Part shown: positions 53,821 through 62,278 of the stretch, piece by piece
How positions within the stretch are numbered: the stretch's first letter is position 1
How the letters are laid out: each line of letters opens with the position of its first letter
DNA from: Chloroflexia bacterium SDU3-3
GTDB lineage: Bacteria; Chloroflexota; Chloroflexia; Chloroflexales; Roseiflexaceae
Direction: 5' to 3'
Assembly: GCA_009268125.1 (NCBI GenBank)
Contig: WBOU01000006.1
Location: 1 to 64,000 of the forward strand
Length of the DNA: 64,000 bases
Notes under the pieces: model-generated
Seen by the model: the letters and a program-made list of their open reading frames with translations, nothing else
Databases searched by the model: none
Told to the model about the DNA's origin: nothing
Position numbers and translations under genes: made by a program

Positions 53821-55179
53821 CTAGTAGCCGTAGCGGCTCTTGAGGTGCCGCCAGAAGTCGCGCAGCATCCACTTGTCGAACTCGGTGATCTGGGTGGCCG
53901 ACCCGGCGTTCATGATGAAGCAGCACATGCCGGTGGGCGTCCAGTCGTAGAAGTCGTCGAGGCCGAAGGTGTGCCCTATCTCGTGCAGCAGAATGTGGAT
54001 GTTGTCGCTGTTCAGCGCGCCCACCATGTACTCGCTGCCGACGCGCTGGCCCCAGTCGCCGCCCGCGCCGCCGCCCATGCCCTTGGTGAGCCACAGCGAC
54101 ATGTCGTAGTGGCGGGCCGCGCCGCCGGGGCAGCCCGAGTAGTTGCCATCCTGGTGGAAGAACCGCCCGCACGGCGCGGCGCACTGCGGCGCATTCTCCG
54201 CGATGTCGTTCACGTAGATATCCACCGAGCTGTCGGTCCAGTCTAGGGTGCTGCGGTCGCGCACGGCCCAGCCTACCACCTTGACCGACACGCTGGTGTA
54301 GGGCCAGCCGTTGGTGCCCTGCCCGTTGTCGAGCATGGCGTCCATCCACTTCTTGAACTGCCTGCTGAGCGCGGCGTGGATCTGGTCGCGCTGCGCGGCG
54401 CTCACCTTCGCGTCCGAGTCCCAGCGCACGCAGTAGTTGATGCTGCCCTGGCCCGCGATCACCTGATCCCAGCCATAGTTCTTAAAGCCGTAGAGGTTGG
54501 AGTAGGTCGACTCGACGTGCTGCCAGACCTCGTTCAGCGGTGTCACCAGGTTGCTGGGCGGGTTCCAGCCGCTGGGCGCTGGCGTGGGCGAGATGGTGCG
54601 CGTGGGCGTCGGGGTGGTGGTGCGCGTGGCGGTGGGCTGCGCCGTGGCCGTGCGCGTGGCCGCCGCCGTGGGCTGCACGGTAGGCGTGCTAGTGCGGGTG
54701 GCGGTGGGCTGCGCCGTGGCGGTGGTCGGCTGCGCCGTAGGCGTGGTGGCCGCGCCGCCGCAAGGGCTGCCGTTCACGCTGAAGCTGGCAGGCCTATCGT
54801 TGCTGCCGCTCCAGCTGCCCAGAAAGCCGAAAGTCTGCGCGCCGCCCACGGGGATGCTGCCGTTCCAGCTGATGTTGCTGATGCTCACATCCGCACCGGC
54901 CTGGGCGGCGCTGGCGTTCCAGATCTGCGTGATCTCCTGGCCGCCGGGGAAGCTCCACGCCAGCGTCCAGCCGCTAATCGCCGAACTGCCGGTGTTGGCG
55001 ATCGACACATCGGCCTGAAAGCCGCCCTGCCATTGGTTGGTGATGGTGTAGGTCACCTGGCAGGATGTGGCGGCCTGGGCGCTGGCGGTGGCCCCACCCA
55101 TGCTGCCCAGCACGAAGGTGAGGGCGGTGATCAGGGCCGTGAGCGCCGGTGCGCGGTGCCTACGCTGCGTTCTCTCCAT
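53821..55179 (-). CDS. Secreted CBM2-metzincin (snapalysin-like protease on a cellulose-binding domain)
   Basis: A 452-residue exported protein. Signal peptide to about residue 36 (LTALITALTFVLGSMGGATA), a CBM2 cellulose-binding domain about 38-143 with the flanking Cys pair and surface Trp residues (NQWQGGFQADVSIANTGSSA, GWTLAWSFPGG, ISWNGSIPVGG), a Thr/Pro/Ala linker to about 205, and a metallopeptidase domain. The zinc motif is HILLHEIGHTFGLDDFYDW (H-E-X-X-H-X-X-G-X-X-D, third ligand Asp as in snapalysins), followed by a Met-turn CCFIMNAG. Many Cys suggest disulphides. The ATG at 55179 follows AAGGAGAG. A protease bound to cellulose could process cellulases or plant cell-wall protein; substrate unknown. 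Confidence 0.85.
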   Translation of the reverse strand: MERTQRRHRAPALTALITALTFVLGSMGGATASAQAATSCQVTYTITNQWQGGFQADVSIANTGSSAISGWTLAWSFPGGQEITQIWNASAAQAGADVSISNISWNGSIPVGGAQTFGFLGSWSGSNDRPASFSVNGSPCGGAATTPTAQPTTATAQPTATRTSTPTVQPTAAATRTATAQPTATRTTTPTPTRTISPTPAPSGWNPPSNLVTPLNEVWQHVESTYSNLYGFKNYGWDQVIAGQGSINYCVRWDSDAKVSAAQRDQIHAALSRQFKKWMDAMLDNGQGTNGWPYTSVSVKVVGWAVRDRSTLDWTDSSVDIYVNDIAENAPQCAAPCGRFFHQDGNYSGCPGGAARHYDMSLWLTKGMGGGAGGDWGQRVGSEYMVGALNSDNIHILLHEIGHTFGLDDFYDWTPTGMCCFIMNAGSATQITEFDKWMLRDFWRHLKSRYGY

Positions 55180-55218
55180 TCGGTGCTCTCCTTTTCTGTG
55201 CGTGCGGTCCTCGCCCTC

Positions 55219-55252
55219 ACTCTAGCGATGCTTCGTCACGAAGACGTCACGG
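55219..55252 (-). promoter_or_regulatory. CGTGAC direct repeats and -10 box upstream of CBM2-metzincin gene
   Basis: On the minus strand CCGTGAC (55246-55252) and TCGTGAC (55235-55241) are 11 bp apart, then 10 nt, then TAGAGT (55219-55224). The GH5 gene has the same spacing. Confidence 0.7.
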
Positions 55253-55546
55253 AATGCTGTTTAATATGTTTAATCACAGAATATTTAATTTTATCCGAAA
55301 AATACTGCTCTTATGGTATATTTTATTTTTTCTGTAAAATATGAGCGTAATAAGCTCTGAATGTTCTTGTGGTCTATTATCCGAGCCCCCCTGAGCATAC
55401 ATATATTCATTCTTTGCATTCCTTGGCGTCTTGGTGGTAAACAGTTCTTCGGTTTTTCGCGCCTTTGCGCCCTCGTCGTCTTCGTTCTCTTGTCCCATAG
55501 TTCCCTTGGTGCTTTGGTGTCTTGGTGGTAAACGTTCCTCTAGCAC

Positions 55547-55608
55547 TTGACATACGGCCCAATTTCGTAGTAACATATGAATAGTTGCTCAATCGTTGAA
55601 TTATTGAG
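55547..55608 (+). promoter_or_regulatory. P1B ATPase promoter with ArsR/SmtB-type operator
   Basis: TTGACA (55547-55552), 18 nt, TAACAT (55571-55576), +1 near 55583. ATATGAATAGTTGCTCAA (55575-55592) resembles sites of ArsR/SmtB metal sensors, and CTCAAT/ATTGAG (55588-55593, 55603-55608) form an inverted pair next to it. A repressor bound here would cover +1. No arsR-type gene lies in the window. Confidence 0.7.
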
Positions 55609-55634
55609 ATAGCATCTCAAAGAGCGAGGCATCT

Positions 55635-58022
55635 ATGAGCGCAACCCTTAAACTCAACCTCTCGCAGGTGCTGCCAGCGGCCCGCTGCCCCGGCTGCGCC
55701 AGCTGGCTGGCCCAGCAGCTCGCCGCCAAGCGCGGCATCGAGAAGGCCCATATTGTCCAGGCCGACGAGGCCGCCGACCTCTGCCTGCACTACGACCCCG
55801 CGCTGCTCGACGAGGCCGCCCTGGCACGCCTGGCCCACGAGCAGGGCGATACGCTGGGCAGCCGCTACCGCCACGAGCTGCTGGCGCTGGGCGCGGCCAG
55901 CGAGGCCGACACCGCGCTGGCCCTGCTGCAGAGCCAGCGCGGCGTGCTGCACGCCAGCCGCGCCGCCCCCGGCCAGCTGGCAGTGGCCTACGACCCCACG
56001 GCGGTGCAGCGCACCACGCTTGAGCGCCTGCTCCAGCCCGCGCCCGCGCACGAGCACGGCGAGGATTGCGCGCACGAGGGTGAGCACCATGTCGGCTGCT
56101 GCGACCACAGCGGCGAGGGGCCAACCTTCCTGCCGCAGTGGGTGCGCGAGCGCTGGGACTTCGTGCTGATCGGCCTGTGCGCGCTGTTCCTGCTGGTCGG
56201 CTGGGCGGGCGAGTCGTTCCTGGGCATGCCGGGCTGGCTGGCGCTGGTGTTCTACGCGCTGGCCTATGTGGCGGGCGGCTACGAGGTGGCCACCGAGGCG
56301 GTGCCCGGCCTGTTCCGCGGCAAGTTCGACACCGACGTGCTGATGCTGGCCGCCGCCGCTGGGGCCGCCGCCCTGGGCGAGTGGAGCGAGGGCGCGTTCC
56401 TGCTGCTGCTGTTCTCGATCGGCCACGCGGGCGAGCACTACGCCCTCGACCGCGCCCGCAGCGCGGTGAGCGCCCTAGGGCAGCTGATGCCGCAGAGCGC
56501 CCAGGTGCGGCGCGGCGGCGATGTAGTGCAGCTGCCGATCGCCCAGGTGGCCGTGGGCGACGTAGTGGTGGTGCGCCCCGGCGACCGCATCCCGGTGGAT
56601 GGCGTGGTGCTGGCTGGGCAGGGCAATGTGGATCAGGCCCCGATCACCGGCGAGAGCGTGCCGGTGGCCAAGCAGCCCGGCGAGCGCGTGTTCGCGGGCA
56701 CCATCAGCCAGGATGGCGCGCTGGATGTGCAGGTGGACACGCTGGTGGCCGACAGCACACTCAGCCGGGTGATGCGCATGGTGGCCGAGGCCCAGCAGCA
56801 GACCAGCCCCACCCAGCAGTTCGCCCAGCGCTTCAGCGCGTGGTTTGTGCCTGCGGTGCTGATCGCCACCGGGCTAGTGGCCGTGGTGCCGTGGCTGCTG
56901 GGCTGGTGGACGCTGGATGTGAGCTTCTACCGCGCCATGGTGATGCTGGTGGCGGCCTCGCCCTGCGCGCTGGCCATCGGCACGCCCGCCGCCGTGCTGG
57001 CGGGCATCGGCCAGGCGGCCCGCAGCGGCGTGCTGATCAAGGGCGGCGCACACCTGGAAAACCTGGGGCAGGTGCGCGCCATCGCCTTCGACAAGACCGG
57101 AACGCTCACCACCGGCCAGTTCGCCATCACCGAGCTGCGCCCCGCCGAGGGCGTGGACGAGCGGCGGCTGCTGGAGGTGGCGGCGGCAGTCGAGCAGCAG
57201 TCGAGCCACCCGCTGGCCCAGGCGGTGGTGCGGGCCGCCCGCGAGCGCGGCCTGGCCCTGCCCGCTGCCGATGGGCTTGCCAACCTGGCCGGGCGCGGCG
57301 TGCGCAGCAGCGTGGGCGGCCAAGCGGCCCTGATCGGCACGCCTGACCTGCTGGAGGAGGCCGGGGTGTCGCTGAGCGACACCAGCCGCGCATCCCTAGC
57401 CGAGCTGGCCGGGCAGGGCCGCAGCACCATGCTGGTGGCGCTGGGCGGGCGCGAGCTGGGCCTGATCGCCCTGGCCGACACGCCCCGCCCCGGCGCTGCC
57501 GCCGCGCTGGGCCGCCTGCGCGCGCTGGGTGTGCGCCACCTGATCATGCTCACCGGCGACAACGCCCGCGTGGCGCGGCAGGTGGCCGAGGCCACCGGCA
57601 TCACCGACACCCGCGCCGACCTGCTGCCCGAGGACAAGCTGACAGCCATCGGGGCGCTCGGGCGCGACCATGGGCAGGTGGCCATGGTGGGCGACGGCGT
57701 GAACGACGCCCCGGCGCTGGCCCGCGCCACCGTGGGCATCGCGATGGGCGGCGCGGGCACCGCCGTGGCCCTGGAGACCGCCGACGTGGCGCTGATGGGC
57801 GACGACATCGGCAAGCTGCCCTTCGCGGTGGGCCTGGGCCGCGCCAGCAACGCGATCATCCGCCAGAACCTGGCGATCTCGCTGGGCGTGATCGCGGTGC
57901 TGCTGGTCAGCTCGGTGTTCGGCCTGGTGACGCTCGGCCCCGCCGTCATCCTGCACGAGGGCAGCACGATCGTGGTGGTGCTGAACGCCATCCGCCTGCT
58001 GGGCTACCGCCTGCCCAGCTAA
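55635..58022 (+). CDS. P1B-type heavy-metal efflux ATPase (P1B-4-like)
   Basis: A 795-residue metal-transporting P-type ATPase. The N-terminus has an HMA-like domain with CPGC (Cys18, Cys21) and a His/Cys-rich stretch at about 138-160 (HEHGEDCAHEGEHHVGCCDH). Catalytic motifs: TGESVPVAK actuator loop, DKTGTLTTG with the phosphorylated Asp near 486, an HP motif in QSSHPLAQAV and GDGVNDAPAL near 685. The membrane metal site is SPC (AASPCALAIGT, near 441) and the last helices have HEGST (near 774), the pair typical of P1B-4 (CoaT/CtpD) pumps for Co2+, Ni2+ or Fe2+, whereas P1B-2 Zn/Cd pumps have CPC. P1B-4 members usually lack an N-terminal HMA domain, so this one is unusual. The metal is not certain. 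Confidence 0.92.
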   Translation: MSATLKLNLSQVLPAARCPGCASWLAQQLAAKRGIEKAHIVQADEAADLCLHYDPALLDEAALARLAHEQGDTLGSRYRHELLALGAASEADTALALLQSQRGVLHASRAAPGQLAVAYDPTAVQRTTLERLLQPAPAHEHGEDCAHEGEHHVGCCDHSGEGPTFLPQWVRERWDFVLIGLCALFLLVGWAGESFLGMPGWLALVFYALAYVAGGYEVATEAVPGLFRGKFDTDVLMLAAAAGAAALGEWSEGAFLLLLFSIGHAGEHYALDRARSAVSALGQLMPQSAQVRRGGDVVQLPIAQVAVGDVVVVRPGDRIPVDGVVLAGQGNVDQAPITGESVPVAKQPGERVFAGTISQDGALDVQVDTLVADSTLSRVMRMVAEAQQQTSPTQQFAQRFSAWFVPAVLIATGLVAVVPWLLGWWTLDVSFYRAMVMLVAASPCALAIGTPAAVLAGIGQAARSGVLIKGGAHLENLGQVRAIAFDKTGTLTTGQFAITELRPAEGVDERRLLEVAAAVEQQSSHPLAQAVVRAARERGLALPAADGLANLAGRGVRSSVGGQAALIGTPDLLEEAGVSLSDTSRASLAELAGQGRSTMLVALGGRELGLIALADTPRPGAAAALGRLRALGVRHLIMLTGDNARVARQVAEATGITDTRADLLPEDKLTAIGALGRDHGQVAMVGDGVNDAPALARATVGIAMGGAGTAVALETADVALMGDDIGKLPFAVGLGRASNAIIRQNLAISLGVIAVLLVSSVFGLVTLGPAVILHEGSTIVVVLNAIRLLGYRLPS

Positions 58023-58052
58023 AAAGCATCCCTTCGCCAATATCGGCAGCGT

Positions 58053-58094
58053 AAGAGCCCTCCTTCTCATAGAAACATGAGAAGGAGGGCTCTT
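58053..58094. terminator. Terminator after P1B ATPase
   Basis: A perfect 18-bp stem, AAGAGCCCTCCTTCTCAT (58053-58070) and its complement (58077-58094), with a 6-nt loop. Confidence 0.85.
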
Positions 58095-58265
58095 GCAGAT
58101 CTTGGAGACAAAGTGCGCCGTGGCGACCGCATACCCGGCCTCCGCTGGCATGCAACCTGCTGTTCGCACGCAGGCCTTCCCGAAGCCTCAGGATAAGCGA
58201 TTGCTCAACGACGTGGTGCCGCCACACGGTGGATCGCCGAAGCGTATGGATTCGAGGAGAAGATG

Positions 58266-59591
58266 ATGAAGCGAGACCGACAGATTGCCATGCCTGCCGC
58301 CATCGGGCTTGCCGCCACGCTGGCGCTGGCAGCCGCCACGCTGGCCCAGCCCAGCAGCACGCAGGCCGCCCTGCTGGCCCAGCCCGAGCCGACCGCCACG
58401 ATCCGAGCGCAGCAGACCGCCACCGCACAGGCGGTCGCCACCGCCGCCACGCAGCCCCCGCCCCCGCTGCCCACGCCGACCCCGGCAGCGCCAGGGGGCA
58501 GCCTCGTCACCCCCGAGAACCGCGGGTTCAGCGAGGCGCGGCTGCAGCAGATCCACGTGCCGCCGGGGTTCTGGGTCAACGTGTTCGCGGCGGGGCTGGG
58601 CAACACCCGCATGATGGTGGCCGCGCCCAACGGCGCGGTGTACGTCACGCGGCGCGAGCAGGGCGATGTGCTGGCCCTGACCGACACCGACGGCGACGGG
58701 CGCGCCGACGAGATCAAGACCGCCGCAGCGGGGCTGCCGCTGGTGCACGGCATCGCCCTAAAAGGCGGCCAGATCTACCTGGCGACCGACACCAAGGTGT
58801 ACGTCGGCGACATCCAGGATGACAAAACCCTGGGCGGGCTACACACGATCATCGACGACCTGCCGACCGGCGGCCAGCACGCCAATCGCACGCTAGCCTT
58901 CGGGCCAGACGGCATGCTGTACATCACCGTGGGCAGCACCTGCAACGCCTGCAGGGAGACCGACCAAGAGAGCGCGACCATCCTACGCGCCAGGCCGGAC
59001 GGCAGCGAGCGGGCCATGTTCGCCAAGGGCCTGCGCAACACCATTGGGTTTGGCTGGCACCCGGGCAGCGGCCAGCTGTGGGGCATGGACCACGGCTCGG
59101 ACTGGCGCGGCGATGACCAGCCGCCCGAGGAGCTGAACCTCATCCAGCCGGGCGGCGACTACGGCTGGCCGTACTGCTACGGCGCGCGCCAGGCCGACCC
59201 CTTCTTCTCGCAGGAGCCGCCCGGCACCACCAAGGCGGCCTACTGCGCCACCACCAAGCCGCCGGTGCTCACCTACCAGGCCCACAGCGCGCCGATCGGC
59301 ATGGCCTTCTACATGGGCGCGCAGTTCCCGCCGGAATATCAGGGCGATGCCTTTGTGGCGATGCGCGGCTCGTGGAACCGCAGCCAGCCGACCGGCTACA
59401 AGGTGGTGCGCGTGCGCTTCCAGAACGGCTGGCCAGCTGGCTACGAGGATTTTATGAGCGGCTTTCTGATCGAGGATGGGGCGGCGCACTTCGGGCGGCT
59501 CGCCGGGGTGGCGGTGACGCCCTACGGCTCGCTGCTGGTGTCCGACGACGCCAACGGCGTGATCTACCGTGTCTCGTGGGCTGGGCGGTAG
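58266..59591 (+). CDS. Secreted PQQ-dependent sugar dehydrogenase-like protein
   Basis: About 441 residues with a signal peptide (AAIGLAATLALAAATLA), an Ala/Thr/Pro tether to about 80, and a six-blade beta-propeller of the soluble aldose/sorbosone dehydrogenase family (GSDH). Family marks are NVFAAGLGNTRMMVAAPNGA, a Ca-type loop TDTDGDGRAD, HANRTLAFGPDGMLYITVGS, GLRNTIGFGWHPGSGQLWGM and GGDYGWPYCYG. It would oxidise sugars outside the membrane using PQQ and Ca2+. ATGs at 58263 and 58266 follow GAGGAG; the second has better spacing. No PQQ synthesis genes are in the window. Confidence 0.85.
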   Translation: MKRDRQIAMPAAIGLAATLALAAATLAQPSSTQAALLAQPEPTATIRAQQTATAQAVATAATQPPPPLPTPTPAAPGGSLVTPENRGFSEARLQQIHVPPGFWVNVFAAGLGNTRMMVAAPNGAVYVTRREQGDVLALTDTDGDGRADEIKTAAAGLPLVHGIALKGGQIYLATDTKVYVGDIQDDKTLGGLHTIIDDLPTGGQHANRTLAFGPDGMLYITVGSTCNACRETDQESATILRARPDGSERAMFAKGLRNTIGFGWHPGSGQLWGMDHGSDWRGDDQPPEELNLIQPGGDYGWPYCYGARQADPFFSQEPPGTTKAAYCATTKPPVLTYQAHSAPIGMAFYMGAQFPPEYQGDAFVAMRGSWNRSQPTGYKVVRVRFQNGWPAGYEDFMSGFLIEDGAAHFGRLAGVAVTPYGSLLVSDDANGVIYRVSWAGR

Positions 59592-59819
59592 CTGCGGGGG
59601 AGCAGAGGTCTCACAGGATGTCACTTTTCTATGGCATTCCAAGACCTCTTTGGCACATATGCGCGGTCGGCTGCCGATGATCCCCACTGCCGACATCGCC
59701 TCCAACCGATGCCCGCAATGCTCGGCCAGGACGTAGGGGCGGGTCTCTGCCCGCCCCATCGACGTTCCTCGCGCGCATCGTCAACCTGGCTCAGGGACAC
59801 CATGTGAGGGGCAAGCGCC
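59592..59819. other. Intergenic gap with repeat fragments
   Basis: Between convergent genes. TCTCACAGGATGTCACTTTT (about 59610-59629) and GGGACACCATGTGAGGGGCA (about 59794-59813) recall CTCACAGGGTGTCACTTTC and GTGACACCATGTGAGGG in the 41-kb repeat block, in opposite orientations. A GGGGCGGGTCTCTGCCCGCCCC stem-like run lies near 59736-59757. Confidence 0.6.
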
Positions 59820-60545
59820 CTAGTCGAGCGTCACATCCGGCGCGACCGTGGCGAAGATGCCGCGCAGGTCATCGGCGGACTGCGGCCCCACGTAGGCCTT
59901 GCCATTCACCACAAACGTCGGCGTGCCGGTCACACCGTTGGCCAGCGCGGTCTGGTAGTCCGCCTCAACCTGGGCGGCGTAGGTGCCCGCGCTCAGGCAC
60001 GCGCCAAATGCGGCCGTATCCATCCCCAGCTTCGCCGCGACGGCCTCTAGCATAGTGGCGCTGAAGCCAGCCGAGCCATGCGCTGGCTGGTTCAGAAACA
60101 GCGAGTCGTGGAAGGGCCAGAACATGTTCTGCTCGGCGGCGCAGTAGGCAGCCTGCGCCGCCCGCCGCGCGCCCTCGCCGTGGAACGGCGCATTGCGGAT
60201 CTCGAAGCGCACCTTGCCGGTGCTGGCGAATGCCGCCACGACCTCCTGCTCGTAGTTGGTGGCAAAGTACCCGCAGGACTCGCACTCGTAGTCGGCGTAC
60301 TCGATCACCGTGATCGGCGCGTCCTTCGGCCCCCAGGCGCGGCCATTCGGCTCGGCGCTGGCCGGGGCCGGGTGCGCCGACACCCGCACGGCGCTGGTGT
60401 CGGCGGCCCGCCGCCCGAGCAGCCCCACGCTGGCCACTACAGCCAGCGCCATCAGGCTCAGCCCAACGATCCAGAAAAAATTGCGCTGCTGCGCTTTTGC
60501 GGCACGCCCACGGGTGCGGGCGGCGGCTCGCTTGTGTGTCGTCAT
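59820..60545 (-). CDS. DsbA-like membrane-anchored thiol oxidoreductase
   Basis: 241 residues: an Arg/Ala-rich cytoplasmic tail, one TM helix (FFWIVGLSLMALAVVASVGL), and an extracytoplasmic thioredoxin-fold DsbA domain. The active site is YADYECESCGYFATNYEQEV (C-E-S-C near 89-92) and the cis-Pro loop is GVTGTPTFVVNG. It probably makes or repairs disulphides in exported proteins, several of which are encoded around it. AAGGAAAG decides for the ATG at 60545 over an in-frame ATG 15 nt upstream. Confidence 0.9.
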   Translation of the reverse strand: MTTHKRAAARTRGRAAKAQQRNFFWIVGLSLMALAVVASVGLLGRRAADTSAVRVSAHPAPASAEPNGRAWGPKDAPITVIEYADYECESCGYFATNYEQEVVAAFASTGKVRFEIRNAPFHGEGARRAAQAAYCAAEQNMFWPFHDSLFLNQPAHGSAGFSATMLEAVAAKLGMDTAAFGACLSAGTYAAQVEADYQTALANGVTGTPTFVVNGKAYVGPQSADDLRGIFATVAPDVTLD

Positions 60546-60676
60546 CGTTCTTTCCTTCAAAAAACACGCGCGGTGAAAAAGAGCATACGGGCGGTCCCAG
60601 GCCCATCCAGCGCGCAGCGACGCTACGCCATGGCGCTGCTGGCGATGGCGGCGGCGCTGCGGGGAGGGCAGCGCAG

Positions 60677-61042
60677 CTAGGCAGGGCGCGGCGGGGGAGT
60701 GGTGGGCGCAAAGAAGGCGGAGGGCAGCGGCGCGCCGCGCGGCACGACCGGACGGTAGGGCAGGGGCAGCGGTGGGCAGGCCGCAGCCGTGGGCAGGCAG
60801 GCCTGAGCAAGCTGGCAGAGCACACAGTGGGCCGCACCGTGCTGCGGTGGCGGCTGATCATCGGGGGATGCATGCAGGCCAGCGCAGCTAGGCGCGAGGG
60901 CCTGCCAGTGCGCACAGCAGGCGGGCGCGCCCGGCCACGCCGCAAGGGCAAGCGCCACCAGCACCAGGGCAAAGCCCACCACCAGCGGGCGAAGCCGGTG
61001 CAGATACACGCGCAGCTGGGTTCGTATCGCCGTTGCCACCAT
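60677..61042 (-). CDS. Small Cys/His-rich membrane protein (DUF2946-like)
   Basis: 121 residues with one N-terminal hydrophobic helix (LVVGFALVLVALALAAW) and an extracytoplasmic Cys/His-rich segment: APACCAHWQALAPSC and HGAAHCVLCQLAQACLP. The HC..C layout recalls DUF2946, a family of small proteins tied to copper handling, but the length and Pro-rich tail leave doubt. It lies upstream of the DsbA-like gene on the same strand, with 131 nt between. Confidence 0.5.
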   Translation of the reverse strand: MVATAIRTQLRVYLHRLRPLVVGFALVLVALALAAWPGAPACCAHWQALAPSCAGLHASPDDQPPPQHGAAHCVLCQLAQACLPTAAACPPLPLPYRPVVPRGAPLPSAFFAPTTPPPRPA

Positions 61043-61344
61043 AGGCGCGTACTATACCATAGGCGCAGCGCACCGCGCGCGACCTATGCGCTCATTCACC
61101 GCGAAGGGGAGCATCTCGCCACGAAGGCGCGAAGAAAAAAACGCAGCGACAACGCCAAGCGCCCGCACCCGGCATCCAGGCACCTCGCCAGCGCTAACCA
61201 GGATTGAGTCAGCACTGCCGAAAGATCATCATATGCCAAGGTGAAAATTACTATGATTATAGGATAGCCACCCCCGAGCGCCTCCCCTATACTCCCTATG
61301 AGCAGCCCATGCAGCAGATCGGCAAGCAAAGGAGAAACGGCGCT
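61043..61344. other. Intergenic gap with module repeat
   Basis: A CGAAG-type module repeat reads TTCACCGCGAAGGGGAGCAT then CTCGCCACGAAGGCGCGAAG (about 61095-61134). The remainder is the leader of the alpha/beta hydrolase gene; no clear promoter was found. Confidence 0.6.
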
Positions 61345-62220
61345 ATGATCGTGGCAAACCCTCAGTGGCTTGATACCAAAGAATATCCCTTTACATCAAA
61401 CATATTTGCCAGCGGCGACGGCGATCTTCACTACGTCGATGTCGGCAGCGGCGAGCCGATCATCTTCCTTCACGGCAGCCCAGATTGGTCTTTCTCGTTC
61501 CGAAATATCATTCAGGCACTGTCCAAGCGCTACCGCTGCATCGCAATCGACCACCTTGGATTCGGCCTCTCGGACAAGCCGATCAACGGCGACTACCGCT
61601 CCGAATCACACTCCAGGCGGGTAGAGCAGCTGATCGCGGCGCTGCACCTGAGCAATGTCACGCTGATTTTGCACGATTGGGGCGGGCCGATCGGCATGTC
61701 CTACGCGGTCAATCACCCGGAGAACATCAAGTCGGTGGTGATCATCAACTCGTGGGCGTGGGCGGTGGACAAAGACTGGTACTACCAGGCCTTCAGCGGC
61801 ATGATGGGCGGCGGGCTGGGGAAGTTTTTCATCCGTCAGTGGAACCTGTTTGTGCATGTGGTGGTGCCCACATCCTATGGCGACAAGCAGAAGCTCACGC
61901 CGGCCATGCGCCAGCACCTGCTGATGCCATTTAGCAGCAAGGAGTCGCGGCGGGGCATGGAGAGCTTCCCCGGCGCGATCATCAAGGAGACGCCCTGGCT
62001 GGCCAGCATCTGGAGCAAGCGCCACGCGCTCGACCACAAGCCGATGCTCATCCTGTGGGGCATGAAGGACATTGCGGTGCGCAAAAAGGAGCTGGAGCAG
62101 TGGCAGGCCGCCTACCCGCAGGCCGAGGTCCACACCTTCGGCGATGTGGGGCACTTCCCCCACGAGGAGCGCCCAGGCCAGACTATCGAGTATCTGCAGG
62201 CGTTCTTGGGCAAGCAGTAG
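61345..62220 (+). CDS. Haloalkane dehalogenase-like alpha/beta hydrolase
   Basis: A 291-residue cytoplasmic alpha/beta hydrolase. The nucleophile elbow LILHDWGGPIGM has Asp (near 111), as in haloalkane dehalogenases and epoxide hydrolases; the oxyanion loop is HGSPDWSFSFR and the catalytic His is in DVGHFPHEE. Haloalkane dehalogenases carry a halide-binding Trp right after the nucleophile, and this protein has it (D-W). Dehalogenation is likely but not proven. The frame is open upstream to 61204, but the ATG at 61345 with AAAGGAG gives the normal N-terminus (MIVANPQWLDTKEYPF). Confidence 0.87.
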   Translation: MIVANPQWLDTKEYPFTSNIFASGDGDLHYVDVGSGEPIIFLHGSPDWSFSFRNIIQALSKRYRCIAIDHLGFGLSDKPINGDYRSESHSRRVEQLIAALHLSNVTLILHDWGGPIGMSYAVNHPENIKSVVIINSWAWAVDKDWYYQAFSGMMGGGLGKFFIRQWNLFVHVVVPTSYGDKQKLTPAMRQHLLMPFSSKESRRGMESFPGAIIKETPWLASIWSKRHALDHKPMLILWGMKDIAVRKKELEQWQAAYPQAEVHTFGDVGHFPHEERPGQTIEYLQAFLGKQ

Positions 62221-62231
62221 CGGAGAAAAAA

Positions 62232-62262
62232 GCAGCGGCGGCCCGGGTTGGGCCGCCGCTGC
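62232..62262 (-). terminator. Rho-independent terminator of LuxR-type gene
   Basis: A 13-bp stem GCAGCGGCGGCCC with a 5-nt loop. On the minus strand it is followed by T6 (the A-run at 62226-62231), 17 nt past the luxR-type stop. Confidence 0.9.
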
Positions 62263-62278
62263 CGGTACGCGGGCCGCG

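Larger units (their letters stand above)
55180..55634. repeat. Divergent region with module repeats between metzincin and P1B ATPase genes
   Basis: No gene. It holds the metzincin promoter boxes, an AT-rich centre, and two module repeats: CCTTGGCGTCTTGGTGGTAA (about 55420-55439) with a CGCGCCTTTGCGCCCTCG variant after it, and CCCTTGGTGCTTTGGTGTCT then TGGTGGTAAA (about 55503-55532). The ATPase promoter and operator follow at 55547-55608. Confidence 0.75.
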
